6,841 nt of DNA from Planctomycetaceae bacterium (GCA_007695205.1 REEF01000199.1:1-6841); one strand, 5' to 3'. Counted from the first letter of the stretch, positions 1 to 6,432 are shown. The notes: generated from the letters alone by a model not told the origin. Numbers and translations are program-made.

Positions 1-180
1 GCCCAACAGATCTTCGGGACGGCAGTTCAAGAGGTCGCGGACCGTAAAGATTCCGCGCTCTTCCAAGCAGTTGGTCGTTCGCACCGTCAAGCCGATCTCG
101 GCCGTGCTCAACTCCAGTTTCTCTCGCTGATTGCGCGACGCTTCTTCGGCTTTGCTCAAAGGAATCCGCGTTCGAGCCAT
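1..180 (-). CDS. Stand-alone RNA polymerase alpha C-terminal-domain-like protein (3' end beyond window)
   Basis: The first 60 codons are visible; the rest lies past the window edge. After a charged N-terminal stretch (residues 1-25), residues about 26-60 match the helix-hairpin-helix alpha-CTD that binds UP elements in DNA and contacts activators. The core is IGLTVRTTNCLEERG at 29-43, which aligns with the E. coli segment containing R265, N268 and C269. The equivalent DNA-contact residues R34, N37 and C38 are all present. The next part, FTVRDLLNCRPEDLLG, fits the following helices. There is no alpha N-terminal domain: the ATG at 180 is preceded by a very purine-rich Shine-Dalgarno (185-196 read in reverse: GGAAGGGAAGGA) and by non-coding DNA. 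From general knowledge, planctomycetes carry short proteins of about 75-80 residues annotated this way; full length here is unknown. Role is inferred: DNA binding or modulation of RNA polymerase. It could instead be a longer protein with an alpha-CTD-like N-terminus. Confidence 0.8.
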   Translation of the reverse strand, partial: MARTRIPLSKAEEASRNQREKLELSTAEIGLTVRTTNCLEERGIFTVRDLLNCRPEDLLG

Positions 181-212
181 GGGGTCCTTCCCTTCCGTTG
201 CACATGAATCAG

Positions 213-264
213 GGTCCGGATACGTCTACCGGCCGAACCCATCCCGGTTCGGACCTGTGTCCGA
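213..264 (-). promoter_or_regulatory. Leader with competing inverted repeats
   Basis: In the presumed 5' leader of the alpha-CTD-like mRNA, TCGGAC (264-259) can pair with GTCCGA (254-249) over a 4-nt loop. CCGAACC (252-246) can instead pair with GGTTCGG (239-233) over a 6-nt loop. GGTCCG (255-250) can also pair with CGGACC (218-213). The central segment 246-255 cannot do all of these at once, so the hairpins are mutually exclusive. GGTCC could further pair with GGACC at 187-183, which overlaps the Shine-Dalgarno region. The complementarity is read directly; a regulatory role is inference, and short GC-rich repeats arise by chance. Confidence 0.35.
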
Positions 265-273
265 CAGACCATC

Positions 274-300
274 AGTATAGCGTCTCTAATGGATAATCAA
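274..300 (-). promoter_or_regulatory. Probable promoter of the alpha-CTD-like gene
   Basis: On the minus strand TTGATT (300-295) is followed after 15 nt by TATACT (279-274). The spacer is short for a sigma70 promoter; shifting the -35 by one base to CTTGAT gives 16 nt. Transcription would start near 267, leaving a leader of about 87 nt before the ATG at 180. It lies downstream of the cupin hairpin, so the alpha-CTD-like gene is probably transcribed separately from the tatC operon. Confidence 0.5.
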
Positions 301-363
301 GCAGTAAATCGGGAAGTTTCTTCCCACCGTTGCTAGCAGTGCTGGCGTGTCGGCACCTTGGAT

Positions 364-398
364 TAGGCTCTGTCAGAAAAGAGGTCTGACAGAGCTTA
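364..398 (-). terminator. Strong hairpin at the end of the operon
   Basis: GCTCTGTCAGA and its exact reverse complement (367-377 and 385-395) form an 11-bp perfect stem with a 7-nt loop. Two more pairs beyond one A-C mismatch extend it to 364-398. The 5' arm begins in the TAA stop codon of the cupin gene (398-396). The sequence after the hairpin (CCAAGG and onward) has no U-run, so it is not a textbook intrinsic terminator. It may terminate with help, or block 3' exonucleases. It separates the five-gene unit from the alpha-CTD-like gene. Confidence 0.6.
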
Positions 399-776
399 GA
401 CACCGCATTCGGGAGCCAGATGAATCGGCTGATGCGCGGACGAGTTGGGAACGAGGCACAGGAATTTGAAGGGGACGTCGCCGGTATTTTGGAACTGATG
501 GATTTCGTCCGGCTTCACGTAAACAACATCGCCGGCTTCCAGCGGATGTGGTTGGTCGCCTTCGTAGACGACGCCACTGCCTTCCAGTACGAAGATCTCG
601 TGTTCGTAAGGATGGCTGTGCCGAGGCGTATGGCCACCCGGTTGGACTTCGAATTCACGCATGGCGAAAGTCGGAGCCGCCTCGGCGCTGCCGATCAGCC
701 AACGGACTTGACAACCTTCGGCGCCTGGCATCTCGACCGGCTGCGATTCCACTTGTTCGTAATGACATACCTTCAT
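396..776 (-). CDS. Small metal-binding cupin, TM1459-like
   Basis: This 126-residue single-domain cupin (conserved barrel) covers about residues 25-110. Cupin motif 1 is GGHTPRHSHPYEHEIFVLEG (47-66) and motif 2 is GDVVYVKPDEIHQF (82-95). Four histidines, H53, H55, H59 and H93, match the four-histidine metal site of Thermotoga maritima TM1459 (H52, H54, H58, H92), a manganese-binding cupin. The phrases LIG, APTFAMR, HSHP-EHEIFVL, P-EIH-F-N and FLCLVP also agree with my memory of that protein. No signal peptide is seen, so it is probably cytoplasmic. The ATG at 776 has GGAGAA at 790-785 with 8-nt spacing. It starts 2 nt after the stop of the preceding gene, so it is very probably co-translated. 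The physiological substrate of this subfamily is not known to me; dioxygenase-like or sugar/metabolite binding roles are possible. Confidence 0.9.
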   Translation of the reverse strand: MKVCHYEQVESQPVEMPGAEGCQVRWLIGSAEAAPTFAMREFEVQPGGHTPRHSHPYEHEIFVLEGSGVVYEGDQPHPLEAGDVVYVKPDEIHQFQNTGDVPFKFLCLVPNSSAHQPIHLAPECGV

Positions 777-778
777 GA

Positions 779-1132
779 TCAGGGTTCTCCACTATCGTCT
801 TGAATTTGATCTGGCTCGATGACCGCCTGGGGGTTGACGCTTCCACTTCGCCCGTGTTCCCACAGGAAATCCGCCAAGACGGCGACGGCCAGAATCGCCA
901 GCGTTGCCACCAGCAGCATTTCTCCATGCCGGTCGAACAAGGCCAACCAGGGATGCTGCTCGATCGCGATCGCCGACGCTTCGGCTCCGGCCGATAGTTG
1001 TTTTATGTACAGAACGCTGTAACTGCAAGCCGCCATGACGAATGCGACACCAGCGGCCAGCAGGATGGGGTGAAAAGGGTTGCGATCTCGTCGCGGCCCC
1101 GGCGCTCGATCGATTCTCGTGGGCGAACCCAT
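779..1132 (-). CDS. Small membrane protein with two predicted transmembrane helices, family not recognised
   Basis: I do not recognise this 117-residue protein. The N-terminus (1-19) is rich in arginine and proline. A first hydrophobic helix spans about 20-43 (HPILLAAGVAFVMAACSY within it), followed by a loop at 44-70 and a second helix at about 71-90 (EMLLVATLAILAVAVLADFL). The tail is acidic (QAVIEPDQIQDDSGEP). The basic N-terminus suggests both ends face the cytoplasm. The ATG at 1132 has AAGGA at 1146-1142 with 9-nt spacing. It lies 30 nt after the transglutaminase stop and 2 nt before the cupin start, so it is embedded in the operon. That position suggests an accessory membrane subunit of the same system, but nothing in the sequence gives a catalytic role. 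Confidence 0.75.
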   Translation of the reverse strand: MGSPTRIDRAPGPRRDRNPFHPILLAAGVAFVMAACSYSVLYIKQLSAGAEASAIAIEQHPWLALFDRHGEMLLVATLAILAVAVLADFLWEHGRSGSVNPQAVIEPDQIQDDSGEP

Positions 1133-1162
1133 ACCCGGCGTTCCTTGATATCATGAATGGTT

Positions 1163-3691
1163 TCACCGACCGTCGCCGGTTGACTCGATCTTCGCTGGGC
1201 TTGTGGCGGAACGGTCGGGGGATTCACCCGGTGTTTCCCGGTGCGCGGCGTGCTGTTCCAGTCGCTTCAGTTCATCGTCGATCATGGTTTCTTCGCTGGC
1301 GGTCAAGACTTCAGCGCCGAATTTGACGCGATAAAAGGCGGTGACCACCAGCGCCGGCACCCGAAAATCGGCATCGCCCGTGTGAGGCAATGCCTTCAGA
1401 TGCCGTTCCGCCGATCCGGCAAACTCGCGTTGCGTTTGGCCAGCAGGCCGAGCCAATCCTAGCTTGGCCAGCAAGCGTTCGAAACGGCGGTAGAACAGCA
1501 CAGGATGGGTGGCGGGCAGTTCGAGGTCTTGTCGCGGTTGCTGACCGGTCACCAGCATTTTCCAACGCGAAACGGGCCGAGTTCCAGGTGGCACGTTCAG
1601 CCGGCGGAAATAGGCCATGAACCAGATCGAACTGATCAGCAACACGAGGATCAGCATGAGCCTCATCTGGGGACTGACCAGGAATCGGACCGCAACGTCC
1701 GCCAATCTCTGTAGCTGTTCCGTCAACCGCTCCCAAGTTTGCGACAAGGCATCCGGATCGGCCGTTTCCGAGACCGGGGCGTAGATGCTTTCCTGTTGCC
1801 GTTTGGCGGTCAGGCCCAGCACATAATCGCTCCACAGCACCTGGGCATAATCCAAGAACTCGTCGATCACACTGCCCATCGTGCGATTCGTCGTAGAACC
1901 CCAGCCCCGTTCGATGCCGGGCGTCGCGTCCAGCCGCAACCATCCGCCGTAAGGACCGAGATCGCTGTCCGGCGGCAACTCAGCAACCACCTCGTCTGGT
2001 TCCAGATAGGCTTCGACCCAGGCATGGGCGTGCCGCTGGCGGACTTGGTAGTAGCCACCGATCGTATTGTATTCATCGCTGCGAAAACCGACGATCAGCC
2101 GAGCTGGAATGCCTTGGCTGCGAAGCATCATTAGCAGGGCGCTGGCGTAGTACTCGCACTGCCCGGTGCGATGGTTCGCGACAAAGTCCTCGATCGGATC
2201 CAGGCTGGGATCGCGTTCGATCTGGCTCAACTGAAGCGTGTACGCGTAATCGTTTCCCGCTCGTAAGAAATGCTCGCGAAGCGCGCGTGCGACATCCGCT
2301 CGCGATCCGCCCAGGGCTCGTGCCTGCTGAGCGATCTGATCGGCGATCGCTTTCAATCGTGGAAAACGTCGGGCATCGAAAACTCGTAATTGACTCAGCT
2401 CGATCTTCAAGTATTCGTCATTCGACGGATCCTGATGCCGGAAGACATGCGGGGTGACGGCCACCTGAGCTCCTCCACGGATCGCCGTCGTGGCCAATCG
2501 GTACCGGTATTCACGTCGGATGTTCCCCTGCAACATCTCCTGGGATTCCAGACGCTTGGTGACGGGGTCAAGACGCAAATCGTCCGAGGTTTCGTCCGTT
2601 CGAAAAGCGGGAAAGACGGCGAACAGAACGGGCTCTCGTACGGGTTCGAGAATCACATCCTGCCGGACCAGGGTTCGTCCGGGCGGAGGCCTGAGCAACC
2701 CGGGTGGCAGACCTGTCATGGATGGTCGAATGAAGCCGCGAGTAAAGTCGCGTCGCTGTCGCCACGCGACCTCCTGCCCATTGACAACGTAATCGGTCAA
2801 CACGGCCCCTCGGAGATATGGGTCGCCCATCACGCGGATCGCCTCGCCTGATTCCGCTTGGCGAAAGCTGATTCGCATGACCAGCTCGTCGCTCTGTAAC
2901 ACGTCGTTCATTCGCCCCAGGCTCAGTTCCGATGAAAAACCGACCAGACTCACCGAGCGGGCGATCATCGCCCGGCCGCCTCCAGCACCCAGGCGGGGAA
3001 ACGAATAAAACAACACCAGGCTCAGCACCAGCGTCGTAGCCCCCATCGCAACGATCTGGGAAGTCAAGCCGCGTTCCTTCAATCGGGCCATGATTCGCCG
3101 ACCGCTCAAGGACGACGTGACGCGGGGCGTCGATTCCAAGAGACAATGCCAGACGGGCGTCGAATGGCTTGCAACTCTCGATGCGGTCCCGCCCGGCCTC
3201 CGGCCGCGCCCCGGTCCCGTAACTCGCATCACTTCCCGGTGTAAAAAGAAGAAAGTCAATGTCGAAATCGCCAAGGCCGCGTAAACCAACAACAATATCC
3301 CGAACTCGACCGGAACGTTCAAGGCAGCCGAAACCACCACCTGCAGCAGACTCAACACGATCAATTGCCAATACAGCCGATCGTACTTGCGTTGGTAGAA
3401 CAAGATCACTTGCAAGTAGACCAGCAGATTGGCGACGGCCAGCAATTTGCCCGGGATGTCTTGCTGGATGAAATCCCCTAGGCAACTGAACAAAGCCAAC
3501 ACTGCCGCCACATTGGCGACGATACGGTTCAAACACAACCAATTCAAGACATCTGTGAACATCAAGGAAGTGATGGCTGCAAACAGCACCAACAAAGGTA
3601 ACGTTGCGTCCCCGCTGCCCAGCCCCAGCATCATGGCGCCGACCGTGGCCAACATCGCGATCTGGATCTGTACGAGTCGTTCCAGCTTCAT
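1163..3691 (-). CDS. TgpA-like membrane transglutaminase (DUF3488 / transglutaminase core / DUF4129)
   Basis: The protein has 842 residues. Residues 1-150 are strongly hydrophobic, about six helices, as in the DUF3488 (TgpA N-terminal) domain. A basic cytoplasmic stretch (about 151-210) and another helix (213-231) follow. The extracytoplasmic part carries a transglutaminase-like fold with the Cys-His-Asp triad: C512 in TGQCEYYASALLMMLR, H556 in HAHAWVEAYL and D588 in WLRLDATPG. The Cys-to-His spacing of 44 equals that recalled for Pseudomonas TgpA (C404, H448). A last helix at about 677-695 leads to a cytoplasmic tail resembling DUF4129 (about 728-812). The family is thought to act on periplasmic or cell-wall-associated proteins as transglutaminase or protease; the substrate is unknown. 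The ATG at 3691 is preferred because it overlaps the DUF58 stop as ATGA and has AGGTGG at 3704-3699. The open frame continues upstream to 3991, but that part overlaps the DUF58 gene and has no membrane-protein character. Confidence 0.93.
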   Translation of the reverse strand: MKLERLVQIQIAMLATVGAMMLGLGSGDATLPLLVLFAAITSLMFTDVLNWLCLNRIVANVAAVLALFSCLGDFIQQDIPGKLLAVANLLVYLQVILFYQRKYDRLYWQLIVLSLLQVVVSAALNVPVEFGILLLVYAALAISTLTFFFLHREVMRVTGPGRGRRPGGTASRVASHSTPVWHCLLESTPRVTSSLSGRRIMARLKERGLTSQIVAMGATTLVLSLVLFYSFPRLGAGGGRAMIARSVSLVGFSSELSLGRMNDVLQSDELVMRISFRQAESGEAIRVMGDPYLRGAVLTDYVVNGQEVAWRQRRDFTRGFIRPSMTGLPPGLLRPPPGRTLVRQDVILEPVREPVLFAVFPAFRTDETSDDLRLDPVTKRLESQEMLQGNIRREYRYRLATTAIRGGAQVAVTPHVFRHQDPSNDEYLKIELSQLRVFDARRFPRLKAIADQIAQQARALGGSRADVARALREHFLRAGNDYAYTLQLSQIERDPSLDPIEDFVANHRTGQCEYYASALLMMLRSQGIPARLIVGFRSDEYNTIGGYYQVRQRHAHAWVEAYLEPDEVVAELPPDSDLGPYGGWLRLDATPGIERGWGSTTNRTMGSVIDEFLDYAQVLWSDYVLGLTAKRQQESIYAPVSETADPDALSQTWERLTEQLQRLADVAVRFLVSPQMRLMLILVLLISSIWFMAYFRRLNVPPGTRPVSRWKMLVTGQQPRQDLELPATHPVLFYRRFERLLAKLGLARPAGQTQREFAGSAERHLKALPHTGDADFRVPALVVTAFYRVKFGAEVLTASEETMIDDELKRLEQHAAHRETPGESPDRSATSPAKIESTGDGR

Positions 3692-4896
3692 GGTGCATCC
3701 ACCTGCGACGGCAACTGAAAAATCAGGTCCAATTGCGGGGCTCCCACATCGATCCAGTTGACTTGGGATAAAGCACTCTGGTGACGCATCTTCCCAGAAT
3801 ATTCCCCACTCTGCTGCAACCGATTCAGCTCGTCGCTCCTGGTGCTGATCACCAGAACGCGAGCGCCCGAGGGCATCTTCAGCACTACGCTGTTCAACAA
3901 GTCGGACAAAGAATCGTTGCTGCTGGCCCGAGCCATCGCCAAACGTTCCATCATCTGGCGTCCAAAGACAGCCGTGGCGCGGCTGGACCATGTCCGCGGC
4001 GGTCGGGCGGCAAAACAGACGGTCAGATGGCTCCGAGCTCGGCGAGTCAGATGGTTGATTACCGTGGCCGTCAAGCTGACCGCCAGTTCGACATTTCCCC
4101 GCTGCTCGTCGCTAGGCGAACCGGGCGCCCACAAGTCCAGAATCAAGGCCAGGTCGCGATCCTGCTGCTGCTCGAACTGTCGCACCGCCAACTGTCCCAG
4201 CTTGGCAGCCGTTCGCCAGTGAATCCATCGCTTGCTGTCGCCGGCTCGCCATTCCCGCAAACCATAGTAATCTCCGTCGATCGGGCCTTGCCGGTATTGC
4301 GCCTGCTGACGACCAAATCGCCTCGAATCCATCAGTTGCAACCATTGTGGAGTCAGCGTGCCTAGTTTCGGTCCGACGATCATCCGACGACTTTGGGGCA
4401 ACCGAGCGGTAGCCTTGACCAACCCCAGCGGAAACCGAGTCGATACCAGCAGCGGCCCGAACCGGTAACGCCCACGCCGCGGCAGTGTCAACTGATAAGA
4501 GGTACGCTCGACCTGTTTGGCCCCTAAGTAGGCAATGATGGCGCCCGCTTTGATCCGGATACCGCTGATGGGATTGTCCTCCGCAGGATCGGATTCTATG
4601 AAATCCTCGATAACCAGCATCCAACTGCCCATGCGGTATCGCAGATTCTCGCCCTCGATTTCAACGCGGAAAGGTTGACCCGCAAACGCGTATTCCGGCA
4701 GGACACGCCGCATGGCGAGCCAACGCACGGAAAGAGAAGCCATCCGCCAGTTATAAATCAGCGGACCGATCATCAATCCGGCCAGCACGAATAACAAATT
4801 GATGTCTTGTAACGTCGCGCCGCCCACGACGAAAATCAATACCAAAAGGTAGTAAATGCCTTCGCGGCAAACCTTGATGGAACGGCGTCGAAACAC
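3688..4896 (-). CDS. DUF58 domain protein, membrane-anchored
   Basis: The protein has 402 residues. Two N-terminal helices (about 13-27 and 32-48) anchor it, followed by a beta-rich segment (about 52-200) containing LPRRGRYRFGPLLVSTRFPLG. The DUF58 signature lies at about 208-242: GDYYGLREWRAGDSKRWIHW, then RTAAKLGQLAVRQFE. A von Willebrand A-like region follows (LALILDLWAPGS at 248-260). Its metal-site motif is incomplete: D254 is present but the usual DxSxS serines are not, which is common in DUF58 proteins. DUF58 proteins usually pair with a MoxR AAA+ ATPase and a transglutaminase-like membrane protein; only the latter is here, overlapping the end of this gene by 4 nt. The start is GTG at 4896, with AGAAGG 8 nt upstream. 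The exact biochemical role of the family is not established. Confidence 0.92.
   Translation of the reverse strand: MFRRRSIKVCREGIYYLLVLIFVVGGATLQDINLLFVLAGLMIGPLIYNWRMASLSVRWLAMRRVLPEYAFAGQPFRVEIEGENLRYRMGSWMLVIEDFIESDPAEDNPISGIRIKAGAIIAYLGAKQVERTSYQLTLPRRGRYRFGPLLVSTRFPLGLVKATARLPQSRRMIVGPKLGTLTPQWLQLMDSRRFGRQQAQYRQGPIDGDYYGLREWRAGDSKRWIHWRTAAKLGQLAVRQFEQQQDRDLALILDLWAPGSPSDEQRGNVELAVSLTATVINHLTRRARSHLTVCFAARPPRTWSSRATAVFGRQMMERLAMARASSNDSLSDLLNSVVLKMPSGARVLVISTRSDELNRLQQSGEYSGKMRHQSALSQVNWIDVGAPQLDLIFQLPSQVDAP
3699..3704 (-). promoter_or_regulatory. Ribosome binding site fixing the transglutaminase start
   Basis: AGGTGG sits 7 nt before the ATG at 3691, inside the last codons of the DUF58 gene. 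With the ATGA stop-start overlap it supports translational coupling and argues against the longer reading frame starting at 3991. Confidence 0.7.
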
Positions 4897-4904
4897 GGTA
4901 AACG

Positions 4905-4910
4905 CCTTCT
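4905..4910 (-). promoter_or_regulatory. Ribosome binding site supporting the GTG start of the DUF58 gene
   Basis: AGAAGG lies 8 nt before the GTG at 4896. The reading frame holds no ATG at this position, and the first hydrophobic helix begins about 12 codons later, so the GTG is the natural start. Confidence 0.65.
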
Positions 4911-4912
4911 AA

Positions 4913-4935
4913 ATGGCACCCTGAATCGTTGCCAT
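4913..4935 (-). other. Small inverted repeat between tatC and the DUF58 gene
   Basis: ATGGCA and TGCCAT (4935-4930 and 4918-4913) can form a 6-bp stem with an 11-nt loop. It lies just after the tatC stop and 2 nt before the DUF58 Shine-Dalgarno. It has no U-run and is too weak to call a terminator. It might tune translation or mRNA processing, or be chance. Confidence 0.25.
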
Positions 4936-4936
4936 G

Positions 4937-6112
4937 CTACGGATCATACCCCTCGGCGAATGGACTGCGATTTCTCGGCATCCAATGACACATGGCAATT
5001 CCCAGGAAGTACAGCGCCGTCAGCGGCATCGCCATCAGCAACATACTGACGGGATCGGCGGGCGTCAGCAACATGGCGATCGCGAAGATTACCAACACCG
5101 CAAGACGCCACTTCTCCAAATAAGCCTCGATGGTGAACATGCCGATCCGGTGTAAAAACAACATGACCAGGGGTAACTGAAACGCGATGCCAAATCCCAG
5201 GGGCAAAAACAGTACGAACCCCAACCACTCGCTGATCCGAGGATCAGGATCGATGTTCATCATTTTGTTAAAACCGAACAAAAACGCCAGCACGTACTCG
5301 AAAACCACGAAAAAGGCCAGCCCAGCGCCCGCCAAAAACAACAGAATGCTGATCGGCAAATACAGGTACACATACTGCTTTTCGTGAGGATACAACCCCG
5401 CAGCCACAAACAGCCACAGTTGGTAAAAAATGTAGGGACTCGCGATCACCAACCCCGACACAAAGGCAGCTTTCAGCCAAATCATGAAGGCTTCCTGCGC
5501 ACTTAACGCCTTGACCAGCGTATCGATCGGACGCCAGACTCGAGCCGTGATCAATACAGGATGAGGCGCCGGAATTTTATCTCCCAGGATCACCAACTGT
5601 GACCTGTCAGATAATGCATCCCTCCTTGCGGGCTGGGCCGTGTCCGCAGCACTAGGGGTGCTCTCCGCGTCCGCCTCGACCGCTGCGGAGATCGGATGCG
5701 TCTGGGGCGCCGTTGCCTCATCGGCCATCTCGTCGGCTTCGTCCGTGCGAGCTTCGTATCCCTGCAGCAGATCTTCCACCCGTCGCAATTCAGCGGCTTC
5801 GACATAGATTCTTTCAAACACGAAACGCTTCTCGCGGATGAATTCGACAACCTGAGGCGACAGGGGCTGACCTTCGGTGGAGTACTCTTTCGTCAAATCG
5901 TCGATGGCCTTGCCGATGTAATGGTTTTCCAGGGCGCTGGTCAGCGGAGTCTGAATCCAGGCGACGACATAACTGGCCACGACCAGCCCGATCATGAAAC
6001 CTAGCAGCAGGCCCAACAATGCACGGCCCAAGCACACCCTCAGCTCCTCGATGTGCTCGCCGAAAGTCATCGTGCTGCCAGAAAATAAATCGTCGTCCGG
6101 TTGCTTCACCAT
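4937..6112 (-). CDS. tatC: Sec-independent (twin-arginine) protein translocase subunit TatC with an enlarged first periplasmic loop
   Basis: TatC is the six-helix inner-membrane receptor for twin-arginine signal peptides. The N-terminal motif HIEELR (20-25) aligns with E. coli TatC E15 and R17. PLT at 56-58 matches the conserved Pro48. FYQLWLFVAAGLYPHEKQ (229-246) carries E244, equivalent to E103 of the signal-peptide site. Helices lie at about 28-53, 208-235, 250-282, 298-320, 337-352 and 355-375; LLTPADPVS (348-356) is typical. The length is 391 residues against about 250-260 usually. The excess is about 130 residues in the first periplasmic loop (about 59-203), containing an acidic, Ala-rich low-complexity part (about 104-160). 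The E. coli R19 position (ELRxR) is C27 here. The ATG at 6112 has a weak AGGG Shine-Dalgarno. No tatA or tatB lies in the window. It heads the operon, 40 nt before the DUF58 gene. Confidence 0.96.
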   Translation of the reverse strand: MVKQPDDDLFSGSTMTFGEHIEELRVCLGRALLGLLLGFMIGLVVASYVVAWIQTPLTSALENHYIGKAIDDLTKEYSTEGQPLSPQVVEFIREKRFVFERIYVEAAELRRVEDLLQGYEARTDEADEMADEATAPQTHPISAAVEADAESTPSAADTAQPARRDALSDRSQLVILGDKIPAPHPVLITARVWRPIDTLVKALSAQEAFMIWLKAAFVSGLVIASPYIFYQLWLFVAAGLYPHEKQYVYLYLPISILLFLAGAGLAFFVVFEYVLAFLFGFNKMMNIDPDPRISEWLGFVLFLPLGFGIAFQLPLVMLFLHRIGMFTIEAYLEKWRLAVLVIFAIAMLLTPADPVSMLLMAMPLTALYFLGIAMCHWMPRNRSPFAEGYDP

Positions 6113-6144
6113 CGTATAACCCTGTTTTGTGTTTCCCTGAAGCG

Positions 6145-6173
6145 ATCATAGCATGCGCTTGGGCACGCTTCAA
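6145..6173 (-). promoter_or_regulatory. Promoter of the tatC operon, sigma70-type with extended -10
   Basis: TTGAAG (6173-6168) and TATGAT (6150-6145) are separated by exactly 17 nt, and TGC directly before the -10 gives the extended -10 TGnTATGAT. The predicted start is near 6138, leaving a leader of about 26 nt to the tatC ATG at 6112. No operator-like repeat is evident around it. Confidence 0.7.
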
Positions 6174-6367
6174 CCGATCGAGCCCGCATCTACCCAGAAG
6201 ATGGGTTCATCCGTTACCCTCCACGGGATGTGGGAAGTAGCGTCCCAGGCAAGACGAACGTTTTGCCCAGTCAGCTCGATCGTCTGACAGAAACCGAGAA
6301 GATATCGTGATCGCGAGAAGTCCGCTTGTGGCGGGGGGGCCAGCAACTCCCGCGCAGGTAGCAGCAA
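6170..6367 (-). CDS. Doubtful short reading frame or gene remnant, 65 codons
   Basis: The frame is open from a TTG at 6367 to a TGA at 6172-6170, and without a start codon back to a stop near 6431. Its translation looks protein-like (QTIELTGQNVRLAWDATSHI, then PWRVTDEPIFWVDAG), with balanced composition. There is no Shine-Dalgarno before the TTG and no better start. Its stop codon lies inside the -35 box of the tatC promoter. I recognise no family. It may be a real small gene with an unusual start, a degraded gene, or chance in GC-rich DNA. Confidence 0.25.
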   Translation of the reverse strand: MLLPARELLAPPPQADFSRSRYLLGFCQTIELTGQNVRLAWDATSHIPWRVTDEPIFWVDAGSIG

Positions 6368-6432
6368 GTTTGAGCGAAATGCTTGGCAGCACGAATCGGC
6401 CAGTCGCGTAAAGACCGAGCGCCGAAGGATTC

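Noticed and set aside
420..803. Plus-strand open frames opposite the cupin and others opposite the transglutaminase, DUF58 and tatC genes
   Set aside because: They are antisense shadows with no family similarity and no separate ribosome binding sites, while the minus strand encodes clear domains.
2568..3698. A 376-codon minus-strand frame inside the transglutaminase gene
   Set aside because: It has an Arg/Gly/Asp-rich composition typical of a shifted frame of GC-rich DNA, no domain, and full overlap with a real gene.
3692..3991. A 100-residue N-terminal extension of the transglutaminase frame up to 3991
   Set aside because: It overlaps the end of the well-supported DUF58 gene, has low-complexity out-of-frame character, and the ATGA overlap with a good ribosome binding site places the start at 3691.
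6193..6207. ACCCA/TGGGT inverted repeat as a terminator
   Set aside because: It has only 5 bp with no U-run and lies upstream of the tatC promoter; this is within chance expectation.
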